Source: an uncultured bacterium
Lineage (GTDB): Bacteria > Patescibacteriota > Minisyncoccia > Moranbacterales > GWC2-37-73
Direction of reading: 5' to 3'
Length of the DNA stretch: 7,055 nt
Assembly: GCA_903866285.1 (NCBI GenBank)
Contig: CAIPMZ010000089.1
Location: 1-7,055, forward strand
Shown here: piece after piece, positions 1 to 5,581 of the stretch
Layout of the letters: the number at the start of each line of letters is the position of its first letter
How positions within the stretch are numbered: the first letter of the stretch is position 1
Notes under the pieces: model-generated
Seen by the model: the letters and a program-made list of their open reading frames with translations, nothing else
Told to the model about the DNA's origin: nothing
The model's database searches: none
Position numbers and translations under genes: made by a program

Positions 1-83
1 TAAAAATATTTTTTAAAACTTCTTTAATTATATCGTAACTAAGCTAAATCTCCAAGCGCTTAAAAGTTACTTGGTTCTCAAGT

Positions 84-170
84 GTTTACATGTTTATATG
101 TTTACATATTTATATGATTGTATGTTTATATGCTTATATGCTTATATGCTTATATGTCTATATGATTATG
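84..170. repeat. 8-bp tandem repeat (GTTTATAT/GCTTATAT word)
   Basis: About eleven consecutive copies of an 8-base word lie in strict register. They begin GTTTACAT (84-91), GTTTATAT (92-99), GTTTACAT (100-107), then two diverged copies, GTTTATAT (124-131), three identical GCTTATAT copies (132-155), GTCTATAT (156-163) and a partial copy. The three identical adjacent units suggest recent expansion by slippage. The array ends just before the likely promoter of the first gene. The preceding bases 1-83 hold no gene that I can recognise, only AT-rich sequence and a short ACTTG/CAAGT hairpin (69-83). The word resembles the repeat words in other gaps of this window, so the array could be one arm of an element whose other arm lies elsewhere; that part is inference. 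Confidence 0.9.
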
Positions 171-172
171 CC

Positions 173-200
173 TTTACTGGGCCTAGCTTTATGCTATACT
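173..200 (+). promoter_or_regulatory. Likely sigma-70-type promoter with extended -10
   Basis: TATACT (195-200) is preceded by TG one base upstream (192-193), which makes an extended -10. A weak -35, TTTACT (173-178), lies 16 bases upstream of it. Transcription would start near 206-208, leaving about 30 bases of leader before the ATG at 237. This is pattern matching in AT-rich DNA, so only moderately certain. Confidence 0.4.
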
Positions 201-236
201 TTAAATACGTTAATTAAGGCTAAATAACTTTAACTT

Positions 237-1178
237 ATGCAGTCAATTCTTATCGTTGTCCCGGCTTATAACGAGGAAAAAAATATTCCCTTGCTTTACG
301 GTGAGCTTAAAAAAGTTTTTGCGCCCCTGCGCGATAGCTATGCTTTCGAAATTTTATTTATTAATGACGGCAGTTGCGATAATACCCTGGGAGAAATTGA
401 AAAATTAGCGGAAATTGACGAACACGTTAAATATCTGGATTTTTCGAGGAATTTTGGTAAAGAAGTTGCTAGTACGGCGGGCCTGAATAACTGCCAAGCC
501 GATGCTTGCTTGATGATTGATAGCGACCTCCAACATCCCGTGGAGTTGATTCCGCAGTTTCTTGAAAAATGGCAAGCGGGAGCAGAGGTGGTGGTGGGAA
601 TTCGAAAGAAGAATAAAAGCGATTCAATTTTAAAAAGAGTGGGCTCGACTTTTTTCTATTTTGTAATTAATCGTATTTCGGACGTCAGGATTGTTCCAAA
701 CGCGACTGATTTCCGGCTCTTGGATAAAAAGGTAGTGGAGGAGTTTAACCGTTTTTCTGAGACAAACCGGATGACGCGAGCCTTAATTGATTGGCTCGGC
801 TTTAGACGCGACTATCTTTATTTTGAGGCGAATGACCGAGTTAACGGGACGGCTAGCTATAGTTTTTGGAAGCTTTTTGGTTTGGCGATGAATAGCTTTG
901 TTTCGCTAAGCCTGATGCCACTTAAGCTGGCAGGTTATCTTGGGGCGGTCATTACCTTGATTGCTGGGGTTTCTGGCTTTTACATCTTACTCGGAAAATA
1001 TTTCCTGCATTTGCCCCTGGCCTCGACTTTTTCCGATTCTGAAAATTTAGCAATTTTAATTTTGTTTTTAGTTGGAATTATGCTGACTTCAATTGGGCTA
1101 ATTTCTTTTTACGTGGCCAATATCCATACAGAAGTTATCAGGAGGCCAATGTATGTAACCAGGAAAAGAAAGTTGTAG
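237..1178 (+). CDS. GT2 family polyprenyl-phosphate glycosyltransferase (GtrB/ArnC/DPM1-like), membrane-anchored
   Basis: The 313-residue protein has the layout of GtrB/ArnC-type enzymes, which move a sugar from a nucleotide donor to polyprenyl phosphate on the cytoplasmic face of the membrane. A GT-A domain fills about residues 1-225, with the donor-binding start VPAYNEE (8-14), NDGS (43-46), RNFGKE (71-76) and the metal-binding DSDLQHP (95-101). DFR (158-160) and the R201...SYSFWKL stretch sit where the family has its conserved later motifs. Two membrane helices follow, about 232-253 and 270-294, ending in the usual basic tail with RRPMY (302-306). The length is typical. The start is chosen because the domain begins within four residues of it. 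There is no Shine-Dalgarno upstream, as for most genes here. The sugar cannot be told from sequence. A second GT2 gene follows after 69 bases but is clearly diverged, so this is not a recent duplication. Confidence 0.9.
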   Translation: MQSILIVVPAYNEEKNIPLLYGELKKVFAPLRDSYAFEILFINDGSCDNTLGEIEKLAEIDEHVKYLDFSRNFGKEVASTAGLNNCQADACLMIDSDLQHPVELIPQFLEKWQAGAEVVVGIRKKNKSDSILKRVGSTFFYFVINRISDVRIVPNATDFRLLDKKVVEEFNRFSETNRMTRALIDWLGFRRDYLYFEANDRVNGTASYSFWKLFGLAMNSFVSLSLMPLKLAGYLGAVITLIAGVSGFYILLGKYFLHLPLASTFSDSENLAILILFLVGIMLTSIGLISFYVANIHTEVIRRPMYVTRKRKL

Positions 1179-1182
1179 TTGG

Positions 1183-1211
1183 TTGCTTTTTTCAAGAAAA
1201 TTAGCTAAAAT
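1183..1211 (+). promoter_or_regulatory. Possible promoter for the second GT2 gene
   Basis: TTGCTT (1183-1188) and TAAAAT (1206-1211) are separated by 17 bases, the ideal sigma-70 spacing. The -10 matches 5 of 6 consensus bases and the -35 only 3 of 6. Transcription would start near 1218, giving a leader of about 30 bases, similar to that predicted for the first gene. If real, the second gene need not depend on readthrough from the first. Confidence 0.3.
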
Positions 1212-1247
1212 TAACGGTGTAATCTAATTATTTTTTCGTTTAAACGT

Positions 1248-2186
1248 ATGAATGAAAATCCTTTTATGTCAGTAGTTGTGCCTTTGTATGATGAGGAAGG
1301 TAACGTAAAGGAACTACATCGTCGCATTTTAGAGGCTTGTCAGGAAATTGGAAAGCCTTTCGAAATTATTTTCGTTGATGACGGTTCTAAAGATAAGACC
1401 GTCGAGAACTGCGAAGGTCTTTCGCCACTTACGCTGATTAAATTTCGCAAGAATTTTGGCCAAACCGCTTCTTTCGACGCTGGGATTAAACAAGCCAAAG
1501 GTGAAATTATTGTGATGATGGATGGAGATTTACAAAATGATCCTGCTGACATTAAATTACTACTGGCTAAAATCGAAGAAGGTTTTGACGTGGTGGCTGG
1601 TTGGCGTTGGAAGCGAAAAGATAGCCTAAGTAAAAAAATCTTTTCCCGCACAGCTAATCTTTTGCGCAAGATTTTAATTCAAGACAAAATTCACGATAGC
1701 GGTTGTTCGCTAAAAGCCTACAAGCGAAGTTGTTTTGAAGACATGGATCTTTTTGGCGAAATGCATCGCTTTATTCCTGCGCTGTTAGAGCTGCAAGGCT
1801 ATAGCGTTGGGGAAGTTAAGGTTAGCCATCATCCTCGAACCTCGGGGGTGACCAAATATAACTGGAAGCGCGCGATGAAAGGTTTTGTAGATATGCTCTC
1901 AATTTGGTTTTGGCGAAAATATTCGAACCGACCACTCCACCTTTTCGGGGGAACCGGCATCGTTTTTTCAATTATCGGTTTTGGAATTTTAGCTTGGATG
2001 GCAACCGAAAAGATTTTTTTTGGGGCTACGCTATCCGAGAAAATTTGGCCACTCGTTGGAATCTTTTTAATCCTAGTTGGAATCCAGCTCTTCGTCTTCG
2101 GACTTTTAGCTGATATTATGCTTAAAGTTTATTACAAAAATCAAAGACGGATGAATTATAATATTAAAGAGGTGGTTAAGGTATAG
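1248..2186 (+). CDS. GT2 family glycosyltransferase, dolichol/undecaprenyl-phosphate sugar transferase-like, membrane-anchored
   Basis: The 312-residue protein shows the standard order for bacterial DPM1/GtrB-like enzymes: VPLYDEE (11-17), VDDGS (43-47), FRKNFGQ (66-72), the catalytic metal site DGDLQNDP (92-99), HDSGCSLKAY (149-158), EMHRFIP (171-177), HHPRTSG (194-200), KYNW (203-206) and RPLHLFG (228-234). Two membrane helices follow, about 233-251 and 266-290. The family transfers a sugar from UDP- or GDP-sugar to polyprenyl phosphate at the inner membrane face. It keeps the HDSG...EMHRF block that the upstream GT2 protein lacks, so the two probably differ in substrate. The ATG at 1248 is used; an internal ATG at 1266 would shorten the protein by six residues and still keep the fold. 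No Shine-Dalgarno is visible. An AT-rich gap with an inverted repeat starts at the last base of its TAG stop. Confidence 0.92.
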   Translation: MNENPFMSVVVPLYDEEGNVKELHRRILEACQEIGKPFEIIFVDDGSKDKTVENCEGLSPLTLIKFRKNFGQTASFDAGIKQAKGEIIVMMDGDLQNDPADIKLLLAKIEEGFDVVAGWRWKRKDSLSKKIFSRTANLLRKILIQDKIHDSGCSLKAYKRSCFEDMDLFGEMHRFIPALLELQGYSVGEVKVSHHPRTSGVTKYNWKRAMKGFVDMLSIWFWRKYSNRPLHLFGGTGIVFSIIGFGILAWMATEKIFFGATLSEKIWPLVGIFLILVGIQLFVFGLLADIMLKVYYKNQRRMNYNIKEVVKV

Positions 2187-2347
2187 AACATATAACACAT
2201 AACATGTAACAGGGGATAATATAAAGTAAGTAAATATAAAAAATAATAAATTTATCGGAGGAGCTTAGTAAAATGCCTTGGTTGAAAATCAATCGCATTA
2301 ACAATGAATGTGGAAATTTTTTGTTCCATGTTATGTGTTCTATGCTC
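2186..2347. repeat. 26-bp imperfect inverted repeat made of 7-bp words (arms 2186-2211 and 2322-2347)
   Basis: The left arm (2186-2211) and right arm (2322-2347) are reverse complements at 23 of 26 positions, with a perfect 13-bp core AACACATAACATG (2194-2206) against CATGTTATGTGTT (2327-2339). Each arm is itself a degenerate period-7 tandem: AACATAT, AACACAT, AACATGT, AACAGGG on the left; ATGTTAT, GTGTTCT, ATGCTCC, ATATAAT (2328-2355) on the right. The 110-base interior carries a strong Shine-Dalgarno and the start of a short ORF. In RNA the arms could form a long stem ending about 11 bases before the UDP-glucose dehydrogenase start. Whether this is a regulatory leader, a small mobile element or a scar of one cannot be decided from one copy. 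Confidence 0.8.
2257..2263 (+). promoter_or_regulatory. Strong Shine-Dalgarno (GGAGGAG) before a short leader ORF
   Basis: GGAGGAG at 2257-2263 lies nine bases before the ATG at 2273, an ideal spacing. It is the only strong ribosome binding site in the window: the seven main genes have none or, in one case, a weak AGGA. It is too far from the UDP-glucose dehydrogenase ATG (2359) to serve it directly. It therefore points to the short ORF as the translated unit. Confidence 0.5.
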
Positions 2348-2362
2348 CATATAATAATATGA
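2273..2362 (+). CDS. Possible 29-residue leader peptide, overlapping the UDP-glucose dehydrogenase start
   Basis: The ORF begins at ATG 2273, nine bases after GGAGGAG, runs 29 codons and ends with TGA at 2360-2362. That TGA overlaps the ATG of the next gene in the arrangement ATGA (2359-2362), the classic geometry for translational coupling. The peptide starts MPWLKINRINNE and ends in four isoleucines (HIIII); it resembles no family I know. It spans the right arm of the inverted repeat, so translating ribosomes would open that stem and arrive at the downstream start, which has no Shine-Dalgarno of its own. Against it: the peptide is very short and much of its 3' half is repeat-derived sequence. 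A role as a leader is inference. Confidence 0.3.
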   Translation: MPWLKINRINNECGNFLFHVMCSMLHIII

Positions 2363-3684
2363 AAATTGGCGTTATTGGCACTGGCTATGTGGGGTCTGTG
2401 ACGGGGGCGTGTTTTGCAGAAATGGGCAATACGGTTATTTGCGTCGATAAAGATAAAAATAAAATTGCCCAATTCGAATCCGGTAAAGCGCCACTGCATG
2501 AAAAAGGTTTAGATGAATTGGTCCTGCGAAATCTAAAAAATAAAACGCTAACCTTTACGACCGACTTAGAAGCTGCAGTTAAAAAAAGCGATATTCTTTT
2601 TATCGCGGTTGGAACGCCGCCTAATGAAGATGGAAGCGCTGATTTAAGTCACGTCCTGGGTGTCGCAACCTCAATCGGAAAGTCGCTGGATCACGAAATT
2701 ATCGTCGTCGATAAATCAACGGTACCAGTTGGGACGGCTGAGAAAGTTCGTCAGCATATTGCCCAAGAACTGCAAAGCCGGGGAGTTAAAATTCCTTTTC
2801 ACGTCGTTAGCAATCCAGAGTTTTTAGCGCAAGGCACAGCGGTCAAAGATTTCCTAGAGCCTAGTCGGATTGTGATCGGAGCCGATGAGCCAAGAGTTAT
2901 TGAGATAATGCGAGAACTTTACGAACCCTTTACCCGTCGCGAGAGTAGATTTTTCGCAATGGATCCAAAAACGGCGGAAATTGTCAAATATGCTTCAAAT
3001 TGTTTTCTGGCTGCTAAAATTTCAGTCAATAATGAGCTAGCCAATATTTGTTCAAAAACGGGGGCTGATTTTGATAATGTGCGTAAAGCAATGGGCGCTG
3101 ATCCGCGGATTGGAGAAGCTTTTATGTATGCGGGTCCTGGTTTTGGCGGTTCTTGTTTCCCGAAAGATGTCAAAGCTTTAGTAAAGACCGCTAAGGATTT
3201 TGGCTATGATGCTCAAATGCTCCGCCAAACTTTAGAAACTAATGAGCAGCAGAAATTTGTTTTATCGCAGATGGTCATTGATAAATTGGGGCAGGACTTA
3301 AGTGGAAAAGTTTTTGGCGTGTGGGGCCTGGCTTTTAAGGCCGGCACGGATGATATGCGCGAATCTTCCTCGCTTACGATTTTAAATGAGCTTATTGGCC
3401 GAGGCGCAAAAATTCAAGCGCATGATCCCGAGTCAATGAAAATGGCGGCCACGCCAGAATATTTTGGCGCTAATTCAAGCATTGCTTATTTTGAAAATAA
3501 ATATGAAGCTTTAAAAGATGCTGATGCAATGCTAGTTGTTACGGAATGGAAAGAATTCCGCACGCCTGATTTTACCGAAATTAAAAAGCTCCTAAAAACC
3601 CCCCTGATTTTCGACGGTCGCCTCTTATATGAACCAAAGAAAATGCAAGGCTTAGGTTTTGATTATAATTCAATTGGAAGATAA
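2359..3684 (+). CDS. ugd: UDP-glucose 6-dehydrogenase (UDP-glucose/GDP-mannose dehydrogenase family)
   Basis: This cytoplasmic enzyme oxidises UDP-glucose to UDP-glucuronate using two NAD+, supplying an acidic sugar precursor for surface glycans. The 441-residue protein begins with the Rossmann motif GVIGTGYVG (4-12). It then carries AVGTPP (83-88), STVPVGT (120-126), SNPEFLAQGT (151-160), the substrate-site KYASNCFLAAK (210-220), the catalytic-cysteine motif GFGGSCFPKD (261-270, C266), GLAFKAGTDDMRES (323-336), TEWKEF (395-400) and the usual end YNSIGR. All key residues and the full family length are present. I place the start at 2359, because the family begins MKIGVIGTGYVG; an in-frame ATG at 2308 would add 17 unlikely residues encoded by repeat sequence. 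UDP-glucose specificity is favoured over GDP-mannose or other UDP-sugars by overall resemblance, but it is not proved. Arginine codons are mostly CGN (14 of 17), unlike the following gene. Confidence 0.93.
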   Translation: MKIGVIGTGYVGSVTGACFAEMGNTVICVDKDKNKIAQFESGKAPLHEKGLDELVLRNLKNKTLTFTTDLEAAVKKSDILFIAVGTPPNEDGSADLSHVLGVATSIGKSLDHEIIVVDKSTVPVGTAEKVRQHIAQELQSRGVKIPFHVVSNPEFLAQGTAVKDFLEPSRIVIGADEPRVIEIMRELYEPFTRRESRFFAMDPKTAEIVKYASNCFLAAKISVNNELANICSKTGADFDNVRKAMGADPRIGEAFMYAGPGFGGSCFPKDVKALVKTAKDFGYDAQMLRQTLETNEQQKFVLSQMVIDKLGQDLSGKVFGVWGLAFKAGTDDMRESSSLTILNELIGRGAKIQAHDPESMKMAATPEYFGANSSIAYFENKYEALKDADAMLVVTEWKEFRTPDFTEIKKLLKTPLIFDGRLLYEPKKMQGLGFDYNSIGR

Positions 3685-3688
3685 AATA

Positions 3689-3728
3689 GTTCATAAGGTT
3701 ATAAAGTTCATAAAGTTCATAAGGCTTT
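3689..3728. repeat. Left repeat arm: 8/9-bp words (GTTCATAAG type)
   Basis: Four consecutive words, GTTCATAAG (3689-3697), GTTATAAA (3698-3705), GTTCATAAA (3706-3714) and GTTCATAAG (3715-3723), start four bases after the dehydrogenase stop codon. Further diverged copies such as ACTCATAAG (3731-3739) trail off downstream. The stretch 3698-3728 is the reverse complement of 4196-4226 at 26 of 31 positions, including a perfect 12-bp end (GTTATAAAGTTC against GAACTTTATAAC). Confidence 0.85.
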
Positions 3729-3756
3729 GAACTCATAAGGTTTTTAGATTTATAAA
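3727..3756 (+). promoter_or_regulatory. Possible promoter for the four-helix-bundle gene
   Basis: TTGAAC (3727-3732) and TATAAA (3751-3756) are separated by 18 bases, matching 4 of 6 and 5 of 6 sigma-70 consensus bases. Transcription would begin near 3763, about 50 bases before the ATG at 3812. The site lies just inside the left repeat arm, so the gene could be expressed independently of the glycan genes. A weak AGGA (3798-3801) ten bases before the ATG may serve as its ribosome binding site. Confidence 0.35.
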
Positions 3757-3811
3757 GCTGTGAGGCTATAGAGTCTTCAGAATTGTAAATTTTGAACAGG
3801 AAAATAAAAAA

Positions 3812-4162
3812 ATGGCAAAATTTGAGAGCTTTGAAGATATGCTTGTTTGGCAAAAATCAAGAATTCTTGTTTTGGACAGCTATAAAGCATTTAATAATAG
3901 TAGAGACTTTTCTTTCAGGGATCAAATTTGTAGGGCTGCGGTTTCAGTCATGAATAATATAGCTGAAGGATATGAGAGAAAGGGAAATAAGGAATTTGTG
4001 AAATTTTTGTATATAGCAAAGGGTTCTTGCGCCGAAGTTAGATCGATGCTTTATTTGGCGGTCGATTTGAAGTATATAGATAAGACTGAATTCGAAAAGA
4101 CATATAATCAGACTCTTGAAATTTCAAAAATGTTATCGAGCTTAATAAAAAAGATTTGTTAG
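3812..4162 (+). CDS. Four helix bundle protein, 23S rRNA intervening-sequence protein (S23/IVP) family
   Basis: The 116-residue protein matches the small all-helical family first found inside intervening sequences of 23S rRNA genes; stand-alone copies are widespread and their function is not established. Diagnostic features are FEDMLVWQKS near the N-terminus (7-16), the RDQICRAAVSVMNNIAEG core (36-53, with NIAEG at 49-53), EFVKFLYIAKGSCAEV (61-76), and the helix-turn-helix spacing through DLKYID. Length is normal and the protein looks complete. There is no signal peptide or membrane helix. It is flanked by inverted repeats on both sides. All six arginines are AGA or AGG (neighbours: 3 of 17 and 6 of 19), and four of eight isoleucines are ATA (about one in the whole dehydrogenase gene), which points to a different origin from the surrounding genes. 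A role in glycan synthesis is unlikely. Confidence 0.92.
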   Translation: MAKFESFEDMLVWQKSRILVLDSYKAFNNSRDFSFRDQICRAAVSVMNNIAEGYERKGNKEFVKFLYIAKGSCAEVRSMLYLAVDLKYIDKTEFEKTYNQTLEISKMLSSLIKKIC

Positions 4163-4189
4163 AGATACTCAGAATTTGTATTCAATAAG

Positions 4190-4226
4190 ACTTTAAAAAC
4201 TTTACAAACTTTAAGAACTTTATAAC
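4190..4226. repeat. Right repeat arm: four 9-bp words (ACTTTANNA)
   Basis: Four words in exact 9-base register, ACTTTAAAA (4190-4198), ACTTTACAA (4199-4207), ACTTTAAGA (4208-4216) and ACTTTATAA (4217-4225), end four bases before the ATG of the GT4 gene. They are the reverse complement of the GTTxATAAA words on the left side of the four-helix-bundle gene. Because the array occupies the whole region immediately upstream of the GT4 gene, it replaces any normal ribosome binding site there. Confidence 0.9.
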
Positions 4227-4230
4227 TACT

Positions 4231-5403
4231 ATGAGAATACTTTTTTTTAATTATGAATTTCCGCCGTTGGGTGGGGGAGCGGGTAACGCTTCTGCTTATT
4301 TGCTGAGAGAATACGCTAAGATGCCTGGCGTGGAAGTGGATTTTGTGACGGCGTCTTTTGATGAAAAATTCCACCGCGAAAACTTTGGAGGGAGTGTGGT
4401 TGTGCATCGTTTGCCGATTGGTAAAAACCAGGAGAACATTCATTTCCAAACGAAAAAGGAAATGCTGAAATATAGTTGGGAATCCTATAAATACGGTCGA
4501 AAATTAGCCAGTGAAAAACAATATGATTTAACCCATTCTTTTTTCGCAGTGCCGTGCGGATTTATTTCCTTGCTACTCAAATGGGAATTTAAACTCCCTT
4601 ACATCATTTCCTTGCGGGGCAGTGACGTGCCGGGCTATAGCGAGCGTTTTGGCTTACTGTATAAATTTATTACCCCAATTATTAAACTTATTTGGAAGCA
4701 AGCTTATTTTGTAATTGCTAATAGCGATGGGCTTAAACAATTAGCCCTACAGTCAGCGCCTCAAAAAGAGATTGGTGTGATTCTTAATGGGATAAACATT
4801 GAAGAATTTTTTCCTGATCACAGCAAAGTTAACCCAGATCAATTTCAGATCGTTTGCATTTCTCGAGTTACGCCACGCAAGGGTATTCGTTTTTTAGTGC
4901 AAGCGTTTAAAATTCTAGCGAGTCGCTATGCTCAAGTTAGAATGCTTATTGCTGGCGAAGGAAACGAATTAAAATCGCTTCAGCAACTAGTCCAAGGATT
5001 GGGGCTAGAGGACAAAGTTGTTTTCCTGGGCGCGGTTCCGCACGCTAAAGTGCGGGAATATTACCAAAAGGCTAACGTTTTTGTGCTTCCTTCTTTAAAC
5101 GAAGGGATGAGTAATACAATGCTTGAAGCCCTGGCTTGTGGACTGCCAATTGTCGCAACTGATACGGGCGGGACTAAAGAAATGGTAAGGGATGGTCAAA
5201 ATGGCTTAATCGTAAAAATGAAAGATTCCAATGATCTGGTCGAAAAAATTGAAAAAATTATGCTTGATCGCGAGCTGGAAAAAAGGATGGGCGTTACTAG
5301 TCGGCTGATGGCGGAGGAACTTAGTTGGGGAAAGGTGGCTGGGCAGTATGTTGATTTATATGAAAAGACGATCAATTTAAGGAAAATTCGTGAAGGAAAA
5401 TAG
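4231..5403 (+). CDS. GT4 family glycosyltransferase (GT-B fold)
   Basis: The 390-residue cytoplasmic or membrane-associated enzyme should transfer a sugar from an NDP-sugar to a growing glycan or lipid acceptor with retention of configuration, as GT4 enzymes do. The N-terminal Rossmann half begins at once with NYEFPPLGGGAGN (7-19), the family's glycine-rich loop. The C-terminal donor domain shows VILNGIN (183-189), SRVTPRKGI (211-219, with the phosphate-binding R212 and K217), AGEGNE (241-246), VFLGAVP (264-270), and the EX7E signature E291 to E299 in EGMSNTMLE, then GLPIVATDTGGTKEMV (304-319). All catalytic positions are intact and the length is normal. The ATG at 4231 is firm because the fold starts there; no Shine-Dalgarno is present, only the 9-bp repeats. 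It lies after the UDP-glucose dehydrogenase gene, so UDP-glucuronate is a plausible donor, but donor and acceptor cannot be read from sequence. Confidence 0.92.
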   Translation: MRILFFNYEFPPLGGGAGNASAYLLREYAKMPGVEVDFVTASFDEKFHRENFGGSVVVHRLPIGKNQENIHFQTKKEMLKYSWESYKYGRKLASEKQYDLTHSFFAVPCGFISLLLKWEFKLPYIISLRGSDVPGYSERFGLLYKFITPIIKLIWKQAYFVIANSDGLKQLALQSAPQKEIGVILNGINIEEFFPDHSKVNPDQFQIVCISRVTPRKGIRFLVQAFKILASRYAQVRMLIAGEGNELKSLQQLVQGLGLEDKVVFLGAVPHAKVREYYQKANVFVLPSLNEGMSNTMLEALACGLPIVATDTGGTKEMVRDGQNGLIVKMKDSNDLVEKIEKIMLDRELEKRMGVTSRLMAEELSWGKVAGQYVDLYEKTINLRKIREGK

Positions 5404-5412
5404 GCTAAAAAA

Positions 5413-5440
5413 ATTCCTAATTCCTAATGTCTAATACCAA
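5413..5440. repeat. 7-bp degenerate word repeat before the palindromic element
   Basis: Two identical ATTCCTA words (5413-5419, 5420-5426) are followed in register by ATGTCTA (5427-5433) and a more diverged ATACCAA (5434-5440). The array lies just after the GT4 stop codon and about 20 bases before the GC-rich palindrome. It shows the same style of short-period repetition as the other gaps in this window, but no inverted partner is visible. Confidence 0.6.
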
Positions 5441-5459
5441 ATTGATTTAACACAGGCTA

Positions 5460-5532
5460 TGTCATTCCCGTGAAAACAGCCTGCCTACCTGCCCGAAGTA
5501 CTACATCGTTGCAGGCGGGCGCGGGAATGGCA
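5460..5532. repeat. GC-rich palindromic (REP/MITE-like) element
   Basis: An 11-bp stem closes the element: 5460-5470 pairs with 5522-5532, with one G-U pair, around the perfect 8-bp CATTCCCG/CGGGAATG. Nested inside are alternative stems, GCCTGC (5479-5484) with GCAGGC (5511-5516), or GCCCG (5491-5495) with CGGGC (5516-5520). The 70-base block is far richer in G and C than the surrounding AT-rich DNA, which suggests an inserted repeat family. Palindromes beginning GTCATTCCCG are, from memory, common as dispersed repeats in Patescibacteria genomes. No T-run follows, so it is not a classic intrinsic terminator, although it could still block or process transcripts between the GT4 gene and the next gene. 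Confidence 0.75.
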
Positions 5533-5553
5533 AGGTGTACAATGTGCGGAGAT

Positions 5554-5581
5554 AAATGTGAAATGCAAAATACAAAAATAT
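5554..5581. repeat. 7-bp degenerate word repeat running into a start codon
   Basis: AAATGTG (5554-5560), AAATGCA (5561-5567), AAATACA (5568-5574) and AAAATAT (5575-5581) lie in period-7 register. The last word supplies the first two bases of the next gene's ATG. Part of it (5555-5571) matches 5426-5442 on the other side of the palindrome in direct orientation at 13 of 17 positions, which may be chance in AT-rich DNA. Confidence 0.5.

Larger units (their letters stand above)
3689..4226 (+). mobile_element. Putative intervening-sequence-like element: four-helix-bundle gene between inverted repeats
   Basis: The block consists of a left arm of 9-bp words, a possible internal promoter, a four-helix-bundle gene of the 23S rRNA intervening-sequence type, and a right arm of inverted 9-bp words. 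The arms match as a 31-bp imperfect inverted repeat (3698-3728 and 4196-4226). The block starts four bases after one stop codon and ends four bases before the next gene's ATG, as if dropped between two genes once close together. Its gene has codon use unlike its neighbours. In the known rRNA elements the same protein family is encoded inside a base-paired insertion. No transposase and no clear target-site duplication are visible. That this is a mobile unit is inference from architecture. Confidence 0.45.

Noticed and set aside
1340..1669. Open frame on the - strand inside the second GT2 gene (109 codons)
   Set aside because: It is a shadow of a gene with complete catalytic motifs on the + strand; its product has no recognisable domain.
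237..2186. Recent tandem duplication of the two GT2 genes
   Set aside because: They share only family motifs; the middle regions and tails differ strongly, so they are separate subfamilies.
2308..2358. Upstream in-frame start for UDP-glucose dehydrogenase
   Set aside because: It would add 17 residues before the canonical MKIGVIGTGYVG start, and those codons come from the inverted-repeat arm.
84..4226. CRISPR array from the short repeats
   Set aside because: The units are 7-9 bases, directly adjacent, degenerate and without spacers; no cas genes are present.
5538..5543. TACAAT as a -10 for the membrane-protein gene at 5580
   Set aside because: No -35 at proper spacing (the region there is GC-rich palindrome) and the TG before it is not at the extended -10 distance.
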